Assembly: GCA_964496575.1 (NCBI GenBank)
Contig: CAZCAC010000040.1
Span: forward strand, 1-64,000
Reading direction: 5' to 3'
Source of the DNA: CAZCAC01 sp964496575
Lineage (GTDB): Bacteria; Planctomycetota; UBA1135; GCA-002686595
Length of the DNA: 64,000 nucleotides
How positions within the stretch are numbered: the first letter of the stretch is position 1; each line of letters opens with the position of its first letter. Under the pieces are notes generated by a model. The model did no database searches and had not been told where the DNA came from. It was given only the letters and a program-made list of their open reading frames with translations. The position numbers were made by a program, and so were the translations under genes. Positions 58,417-64,000 of the stretch are shown here, in pieces.

Positions 58417-60432
58417 TCAGTGCAGGATCTCCGTGGCCGCGGGTCCCGAGTAGACGAACACGTCGACGCGACCCAGGTCGGTCCCGAGTCGGACGCCGTA
58501 CGTCGCCAGGCGGCTCGAGACCCCCGAGGGCCGGGGCTCCACGATCGTCAGCCTGCCCCCTTCGATCACGAGGTCGACCTGCGTCCGCCCGGCGGGATCG
58601 TCGCCGTCGTTCGAGAGCTCCGCCGAGAGGATCTCGACCCCCGGGATCTCGAGGTGGTCGCGGCGCGGGAAGCTCCCCGCCAGCGTCCGCACGCACGAGG
58701 GCCACCGCTCCTCGAGCCCGGGGGGAACCCGATCGACGAGCACCAGCGCTTCCTGCGCCAGCACCGCCAAGTCGTGCCCGCGCAGGCACAGCCGTAGTGG
58801 CAGCACGCCGTAACGGTCACCGAACTCGGGGAGCCCGACGAGCTCGAGCGTGACGCCGTCCTCCCGTATCGTCTCGCGCCAGCGTGCGCCCGCGGGCGAC
58901 GCCTCGAAGCTCGGCGCTGCGTCGTAGCCGAGCCCGGGAAGCCAGGTGCAGCGTGCTTCGGGGAGCGGCTCACCCGCGTGCCAGCGCAGCGGCCCCTGCA
59001 CGCGCGGTTCCATGGCTCCGACGTCTTCGGCGAAGACCGAGAGGCGCAGGCGCAGCATTCCGTTCTCGCGCTCGTCGAACCCGAAGTACGGCAGCTCCAG
59101 CGTGTACACGTTCCACCCCGGCTGCGACGCCTGCACGTCCACCCGGAGTGGAAGGGTCTGGTTCCCGAGCACATCCTGATAGTCGAAGCCGACGCCGACG
59201 ACGCCACACGAGGGCGTCAGCAGGCCAAAGGAACGCATCACCTCCGAAGCGTTCTCGATGGAGAGCTCGAAGCGATGGGTCGTGCCCTCGAGCACGTGGC
59301 CGGGGAGACGATCCTCGTGGATACGGAAGTGCTCGCCACCGCTCAGGACCTCGACCCGGGCGGGCGCCGGAGGGCCCTCCACGTCCCTGGCCTGCACGCG
59401 CTCGGCGTCGGCGCGCACGGCGAGTGCCAGGTCCGACGTATCGAGGTCACCCGCGAGGTAGACCTGTTCGGGTCCGAAGCGTTCGTCGTAGACCCGCTGG
59501 CCCGGCGCGCCCCGCCAGCGCACGAGCTTCTCCACCGGCTCCCCGTTGGGGTCGCGCAGCACGGTGACGGACTGCTGGCGCACCAGGTTGCCGGCACCCG
59601 GCACCCACCAGCGCTCCTCGAAGGCGGTCGGAAACGGGCTGTGTGCGCTCCAGCGGATCACCTGATCCACCAGGGGCTCGTCCAGGCAGTCGAAGAAGCG
59701 CATCGACAACGAGGAGGTCGCGCCGTGGTCCCGGTAGGAGATCTCGCAGTGGCCTGGCGTCACCATGATCCCGTTCGGGAGGTACATGTCGTCGAAGCGC
59801 TCGAGGAGCTCGAAGTCGAGCATGGAGACCAACGCATCGAAGCCGTCGGCCTCCTCCTGCACGCCGTCCAGCCGATCCGCCTCGTCGAGCAGGATCGAGA
59901 GCTGGCGAAACAGCCGGCCGAAGAGAGTCACGGCTCCCGCCTCCGCGTCCCACACACTGGAGATGGCCAGTCGAGAGGCGATCCCGGGAATGCCGTCGAC
60001 GGTCTCCCAGACGGTCAAGCCGGTCTCGTCGTGGACGCGGGAGGTAGACCACTCCTGGCGCTTCCCCGGACCCTCCCAGGTCTCGAGGCGGAAGTGGGGC
60101 CAGGAGACGTCCAGACGCTCCGAGTTGAGCAGGACCTGGGCCTGCTCGATGTTCATCAAGCAGGGGGGCAACTCCACGCCACTGAAGGCGACCGTCACGC
60201 CGTCATCGGTTACACCGGTGACGTGACAGATCTCCTTGGTCAGGGCGTAGTGCTCCTTGGCGCTCTCGGCGTCCGCCTTGGTGATGTCGAAGTACCGGGT
60301 TTCGTACTCGAGCCAGTAGGTGGCGACCTCGACGAATCCGAGGCGCTGGCGCAGGGCGTCGAGGTGAGAAGTGTTCGGTGTCGCAGGGTTGGACGAGGCG
60401 ATCAGGGTGAGGGAGATGAGGGTGCTGTACAT
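58417..60432 (-). CDS. Secreted protein of unknown function with a DUF1573-like domain
   Basis: 671 residues with a short hydrophobic leader (STLISLTLIASSNPA). The N-terminal 330 residues are mixed alpha/beta without a recognised family. Residues about 385-480 (VLEGTTHRFELSIENASEVM, LTPSCGVVGVGFD, LPLRVDVQASQPG) resemble the DUF1573/ASH-type beta sandwich, including its conserved Cys. The last 190 residues are beta-rich and include REDGVTLELVGLPEFGDRYG. It has its own hairpin 3' end and is separated by 92 bp from the gene upstream. Confidence 0.7.
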   Translation of the reverse strand: MYSTLISLTLIASSNPATPNTSHLDALRQRLGFVEVATYWLEYETRYFDITKADAESAKEHYALTKEICHVTGVTDDGVTVAFSGVELPPCLMNIEQAQVLLNSERLDVSWPHFRLETWEGPGKRQEWSTSRVHDETGLTVWETVDGIPGIASRLAISSVWDAEAGAVTLFGRLFRQLSILLDEADRLDGVQEEADGFDALVSMLDFELLERFDDMYLPNGIMVTPGHCEISYRDHGATSSLSMRFFDCLDEPLVDQVIRWSAHSPFPTAFEERWWVPGAGNLVRQQSVTVLRDPNGEPVEKLVRWRGAPGQRVYDERFGPEQVYLAGDLDTSDLALAVRADAERVQARDVEGPPAPARVEVLSGGEHFRIHEDRLPGHVLEGTTHRFELSIENASEVMRSFGLLTPSCGVVGVGFDYQDVLGNQTLPLRVDVQASQPGWNVYTLELPYFGFDERENGMLRLRLSVFAEDVGAMEPRVQGPLRWHAGEPLPEARCTWLPGLGYDAAPSFEASPAGARWRETIREDGVTLELVGLPEFGDRYGVLPLRLCLRGHDLAVLAQEALVLVDRVPPGLEERWPSCVRTLAGSFPRRDHLEIPGVEILSAELSNDGDDPAGRTQVDLVIEGGRLTIVEPRPSGVSSRLATYGVRLGTDLGRVDVFVYSGPAATEILH

Positions 60433-60524
60433 GGCATGCAGGGGGTGCGAGGAGGTGCGGGGTGGCTACGGACTCGGAGGAGGGACGGGGGCCGGCTGGA
60501 GCCGGACCCCGCCACGGCTGGTGA

Positions 60525-61874
60525 CTACCTGCAAGTTCTGATATTGACGCGAACGGTCTCCCCGGGCACGGGCACGTACTTGCAGCAACGGCGGCTGATC
60601 GGGCTCATCACGGTGGTGTGGAACTCGGCGGTGGTCTTCGCCTTGACGATGAGCCAGTTCATCTGCCCCTCGACGCCGATCTTGAGACCGACCTCGACCT
60701 CCCCTACCGAACGGTCCTCCGTGCCGGCGTACTTGTACTTCGGGCAGGTGGTGAGCTGCTTGAACTCGTAGCACTCCTCCTCCCCCTTCTTGCAGCCCCC
60801 GTGGAAGACCATGCCGACGTTACCCGACGGGCAATCCGGGTTCGGGGGGGTCTGGACGAGCTCGACGAACGGCGCCGTACAACGGACGAGCTTGTCGCCG
60901 CCCGTCGGATCGCACTTGCCCGGGCGGCAGCGCTTCTCTTCCTCGGACTCGTAGGTGTCCGAGCCGTCGCCGGAGCCATCGTCTCCATCTTTGCCGGAGC
61001 CTGCGCCATCGTCGCCGTCACCGCCCGACTCGGGAGAGTTGAGTACGCCCGACACGTCGACCCAGGTGCTGTCGCCAAAGGCCCCCGAGGAGATCGAGGC
61101 CCGGGCGTAGAAGCTGCCCTCGTCCTTGGTGATGAGATCGATCGCGTACACGCGCGTGCCCTTCGGAATCGGCAGCGACCAGCGGTTGATGGGGCCTCCG
61201 TCCTCCAGCTGGAGCTCGACGTCGCCGATGATGTCGATCTGCAGGATGTCGTCGAACTCGACCGACTTGTTCATCACGACCGTGATCTGAACCCGCTCGC
61301 CCACCGCAGCACTGGTGCGATCGGCGTAGGTCAGGACGTCGGGATACTCGGTCGGGAACGAGAAGATCGCCCAGTGGTCGAAGTTGATCGGCCAGCCGGT
61401 GGGGTCGAGCCCGAGCAGGCCCTGCTCCCCGAAGGCGAACAAGAGGTGCGTCCCTCCGTGAGGCAGCGTGTAGTAGGTCGACTCGCCGATGAACTGCGCC
61501 ATCGGGATGTCGAGCTGCGCGAGCCCGATCCCGGTGTACGGATCGAAGCCGAGCGAGCTCATCACGGTCTGGTTGTCGTCATCGCCGAGCCAATCCTGAG
61601 ACCCGACAGGCTGCAATTCGTTGTTGCGTACCGACCACAGGGTGACGAGGTTCGGTTCGACGTAGAGGCCGGTGTCGGGATCGACTTTCTGCGTCGCGTA
61701 GATGACGCGGCCCCGCAGGTTGCCGCTGTGCCGCACCTCGAAGGTGCTGTTGGGATCGATCGGATAGGACAGGCTATCGGTCGTGACGAAGGATGTCGAA
61801 TCGAGGTAGGCCTGCGTCTGTGCGCTGGCGGTTGCACCGAGCGCGAGGAGCGAAACGAGTAGAAGTGACTTCAT
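60525..61874 (-). CDS. Secreted protein with acidic linker and Cys-rich C-terminal domain
   Basis: 449 residues from the ATG at 61874, with AAGGAG 11 nt upstream; the signal peptide is KSLLLVSLLALGATASA. Residues 20-275 are beta-rich (possible Ig-like folds, VQITVVMNKSVEFDDILQ). Residues about 278-305 are a Gly/Asp/Ser linker. The last 140 residues have 11 Cys (EEKRCRPGKCDPTGG, VRCTAPFVEL, NPDCPSGNVG, GGCKKGEEECYEF, TTCPKYKYAG, SRRCCKYVPVPG, IRTCR), suggesting a disulfide-knotted or metal-binding exported domain. No family recognised. Confidence 0.75.
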   Translation of the reverse strand: MKSLLLVSLLALGATASAQTQAYLDSTSFVTTDSLSYPIDPNSTFEVRHSGNLRGRVIYATQKVDPDTGLYVEPNLVTLWSVRNNELQPVGSQDWLGDDDNQTVMSSLGFDPYTGIGLAQLDIPMAQFIGESTYYTLPHGGTHLLFAFGEQGLLGLDPTGWPINFDHWAIFSFPTEYPDVLTYADRTSAAVGERVQITVVMNKSVEFDDILQIDIIGDVELQLEDGGPINRWSLPIPKGTRVYAIDLITKDEGSFYARASISSGAFGDSTWVDVSGVLNSPESGGDGDDGAGSGKDGDDGSGDGSDTYESEEEKRCRPGKCDPTGGDKLVRCTAPFVELVQTPPNPDCPSGNVGMVFHGGCKKGEEECYEFKQLTTCPKYKYAGTEDRSVGEVEVGLKIGVEGQMNWLIVKAKTTAEFHTTVMSPISRRCCKYVPVPGETVRVNIRTCR

Positions 61875-62213
61875 GGCTTGTGATTCTCCTTTACGAAGGA
61901 CAGGAGTCGTCGAGGTCGTGAGTGCGCCGCGGGTCCGTGCGACGCGAACGCTCCATGGGCCTGCCTCGTCGCCCAAAGGTTTCAACCGTGTCCGGATTGT
62001 TTGTGACGGGCACCGAGCGTCGCGCGGATGGCGGACCGGGTTCACTTCGCCCGAGGGGAGCCGCCGAGAAAGAGCCGCGTTTCTCCGGCGCAACTCGACT
62101 CTCTCAACGCCTCAGAAGGGCTGGAGGGAATCGGCCGCCAGCCGCTTCCTTACCCATGCAGCTTGCTACCTCTCTGGCCTCGACAGCCGGGTCGACTTCT
62201 CGATCACAATGCG
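61875..62213. other. Divergent intergenic region with a small hairpin
   Basis: Between a secreted-protein gene and a sigma gene. It holds the ribosome binding site of the former and a GGCTGG / CCAGCC inverted repeat at 62118-62142 ahead of the sigma gene. The frames crossing it are not protein-like. I do not see a confident promoter. Confidence 0.4.
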
Positions 62214-62816
62214 ATGGACTCTCGCACGCCACAGCTATCCGATCCCGAGGCGGATCTCGATCTCTTACGCGCCGCCGTGCGTGGCCTCCCGGAGGCCCGC
62301 AGGCGCTTGAGCCTGCGGCTCGCCTGCGTCCCGGCGATGGTTCGCGCGAAGCACCGGCGCATGGGCAAGCCCCTCACCGCGGACGAGCTGTTCGACGTGG
62401 AGCAGGAGATCTTCGCCGCCATCTGGGACAAGCTGACGCACTACGAGGGGCGCTCCAGGCTCGAGACCTGGGTCTGGAGCTTCTGTGAGCTCGAGATACT
62501 CAAGGGTGTCGATCGCAAACGTCGGCGTCACGAGCCGGTGGCCGAGGTGGAGCGGCTGCTGCCCTCCCGCGAGATCGCCAGGCCCGCAGACCTGCCCCCG
62601 TCGCTCGAATACGAGCACGTCCATCGATCGCTGGACAATCTGCAGTCTCCTGGCGGTGATGTGATTCGACTGAAGCACTTCGAGGGGCTCACCTTCAACG
62701 AGATCGCCGAGCGCCTCGAGGTCTCCACCAACACCGCCAAGACCTGGTACTACCGCGGGCTCAAGATCCTGCGGGAGCGACTGGACACCGGCGAGCCGAC
62801 CAGGGTCTCGGCGTGA
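62214..62816 (+). CDS. ECF-type sigma factor
   Basis: 200 residues from the ATG at 62214; the frame extends upstream without a better start. Region 2: FDVEQEIFAAIWDKLTHYEG and RLETWVWSFCELEILKGVDR. Region 4: VIRLKHFEGLTFNEIAERLE, STNTAKTWYYRGLKILRERL. It is closer to classical ECF factors than the gene at 55625. It lies 176 bp ahead of a second sigma gene. Confidence 0.85.
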   Translation: MDSRTPQLSDPEADLDLLRAAVRGLPEARRRLSLRLACVPAMVRAKHRRMGKPLTADELFDVEQEIFAAIWDKLTHYEGRSRLETWVWSFCELEILKGVDRKRRRHEPVAEVERLLPSREIARPADLPPSLEYEHVHRSLDNLQSPGGDVIRLKHFEGLTFNEIAERLEVSTNTAKTWYYRGLKILRERLDTGEPTRVSA

Positions 62817-62992
62817 ACGACCCGGGCCACGGGGAGGGGCTGGCCGTGCGCGCTCGGGAAGCAGAGTCGGGTCCGGCGAGGCGGAGCCGGGGCATCTGAG
62901 CCGCCCCGACACCTCCCCGGGCGTCGAGAGTCGTGATATTCTCGAAAAAGCCCGGCTCGCCAGGAGCGTTCTCCCGCCTCCATACCGAAATC

Positions 62993-63628
62993 GTGTCCTT
63001 CCTTCCCGAATCTCACAGCTCCGGACCCGCTCCCGACGGGTTCCGCGAGACCCTGTCCGCCGCCCGCCAAGGCTGCCCGGAGGCGCTGGAGCGGATCTTC
63101 CAGTCGTTCTACCCGCGGGTCGAGCGCATGGTGCACGCTCAGCTCGCGCGAGACCTCCGCACCACCCGCCCCTGGCTGGCGGCGCGTTTCAGCACGGGTG
63201 ACATCGTCCAGGAGGTGTTTCGCAGCTTGCTGCCGGACCTCGGTGCGTTCGCGGGTGACAACGAGGGCGCCTTCGCGGGCCACCTGGCGATGGTCGTGAG
63301 GAATCGCATCGTCGACGCCGTCCGGTTCCACGAAGCCGCGGCGCGCGACGGTCGACTGTCTCGCGGGGCCCTCGAGCAGGCGAGCCAGCAGATCGGGACC
63401 GACGACCCGGCCCAGGACCTGGCCGCCGCGGAGGAGGTCGAGCGGTTCCAGCGGGCCCTGCAGACCTTTCCGGAGCGTGAGCGGCTCCTCCTGCGCGCGC
63501 GCCTGGAAGGCACTTCCAGCTTCGCCGCCCTCTCCCAGCAGCTCGGCTACGGGTCGACGACCGCGACTCGCCGGGCCTTCCACGCCGCGCAGGCGCGGCT
63601 CGTCCTGCTCATGGGTGCGGATCGATGA
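62993..63628 (+). CDS. ECF-type sigma factor paired with a protein kinase
   Basis: 211 residues if GTG 62993 is used; GTG 62933 would add 20 residues, but a TATTCT box at 62937-62942 makes that start unlikely. Region 2: ERIFQSFYPRVERMVHAQLA, GDIVQEVFRSLL, FAGHLAMVVRNRIVDAVR. Region 4: LQTFPERERLLLRARLEG, SFAALSQQLGYGSTTATRRA. The stop overlaps the kinase start (ATGA), so the two are translationally coupled. Confidence 0.85.
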   Translation: MSFLPESHSSGPAPDGFRETLSAARQGCPEALERIFQSFYPRVERMVHAQLARDLRTTRPWLAARFSTGDIVQEVFRSLLPDLGAFAGDNEGAFAGHLAMVVRNRIVDAVRFHEAAARDGRLSRGALEQASQQIGTDDPAQDLAAAEEVERFQRALQTFPERERLLLRARLEGTSSFAALSQQLGYGSTTATRRAFHAAQARLVLLMGADR

Positions 63629-64000
63629 ATGACTGGAATCAGGTGCCCCCCCCGGCCCGAGGGCCGGGACCCGAAGCCGACCGCTCCCTCGAGGCTCTGG
63701 TCGGGCGTGCCCTCGAGCTCGAGAGCACCGGAAAGCCGGTCGACGTCGTGGAGCTCGTCGGGGGAGATCCCGACCTGGCGCGAAGCGTCGAGCGCGCCCT
63801 GGAGACCGCGCGCCGCCTCCCCGGCCTGCACGCCGCCAGCACGCGGCAGGACACCTTCCGCAGTCGGGTTCTCGCCGATCGCTATCGGCTGGACGCCCGC
63901 ATCGGCGCCGGAGCGATGGGAGTCGTCCACAAGGCGTTCGACCTCGACCTGCAGCGCGAGGTCGCGGTCAAGATCCTGCGTACGGGGCTGTTCGCCCACG
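63625..64000 (+). CDS. Ser/Thr protein kinase, 5' part only
   Basis: The open frame from the ATG at 63625 runs off the right edge after 125 codons. An acidic helical N terminus (LEALVGRALELESTGKPV, GGDPDLARSVERAL) is followed by the kinase start: RYRLDARIGAGAMGVVHKAF is the Gly-rich loop and REVAVKILRTG holds the catalytic Lys. It overlaps the sigma gene by 4 nt. The rest of the kinase lies outside the window. Confidence 0.88.
   Translation, partial: MNDWNQVPPPARGPGPEADRSLEALVGRALELESTGKPVDVVELVGGDPDLARSVERALETARRLPGLHAASTRQDTFRSRVLADRYRLDARIGAGAMGVVHKAFDLDLQREVAVKILRTGLFAH

Overview
The window is about two thirds G+C, densely coded on both strands, and most likely comes from a planctomycete (Planctomycetota). 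That reading is inferred from gene content. Extracytoplasmic-function sigma factors lie beside Ser/Thr kinases at two places. Many large secreted beta-propeller proteins carry a Cys-rich C-terminal module starting near CFGDxGSGTPCPC, which I associate from memory with planctomycete genomes. There is also a BlaI/M56-peptidase pair and a kelch-symporter fusion. I see no rRNA, tRNA, CRISPR array, insertion sequence or phage gene. Both ends cut through the chromosome, and the last gene, a kinase, runs off the right edge.

Layout. 0-7 kb: a secreted FG-GAP protein, a BlaI repressor with its M56 sensor peptidase behind two tandem operators, a DUF6144-like Cys-rich protein and an OB-fold lipoprotein. 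7-16 kb: four secreted proteins on the plus strand, namely a BNR propeller, an FG-GAP protein with C-terminal module A, a VWA-domain protein and an arginine/agmatine-deiminase-like protein whose catalytic residues are replaced. 16-19 kb: a GNAT acetyltransferase, an AAA ATPase with a DUF4143-type C terminus and a pseudopilin-like protein, all on the minus strand. 19-25 kb: a 1,074-residue Gly-rich lipoprotein, a secreted protein of unknown role and an SGNH hydrolase with module B. 25-28 kb: a chimeric desuccinylase/amidotransferase-like ORF and two tandem paralogous membrane proteins. 28-36 kb: a seven-bladed FG-GAP protein, a methyltransferase divergent from phosphofructokinase, RNase Z, a metallophosphoesterase and a degenerate peptidase-like protein.

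35.7-41.1 kb holds a tight seven-gene minus-strand operon: two secreted helical proteins, an ExbB/TolQ homologue, an ExbD/TolR homologue, a TonB-like anchored Pro/Glu-rich protein and two lipoproteins. It looks like an energy-transducing envelope machine without an adjacent TonB-dependent receptor, and is one of the best candidates here for an undescribed system. 43.0-52.8 kb is a sialic-acid utilisation locus. A minus-strand operon (lectin-like protein, sialidase, sialate O-acetylesterase) diverges from a plus-strand operon (GntR/LacI-type regulator, N-acetylneuraminate lyase, and a NanM-like kelch domain fused to a sodium:solute symporter). The two meet at an AT-rich control region. 53-64 kb: a kinase/DUF1697/ECF-sigma cluster, more secreted proteins, and two further sigma genes, the second overlapping the partial kinase.

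Common threads. Seven secreted proteins end in one of two related Cys-containing modules (A in four, B in three), suggesting a shared lineage-specific sorting, folding or attachment signal. Several genes have a -10-like box only 6-9 nt before the start codon and no Shine-Dalgarno sequence, suggesting leaderless transcripts. Two short remnants, of a GNAT gene and of a module-A gene, show past duplication and decay.
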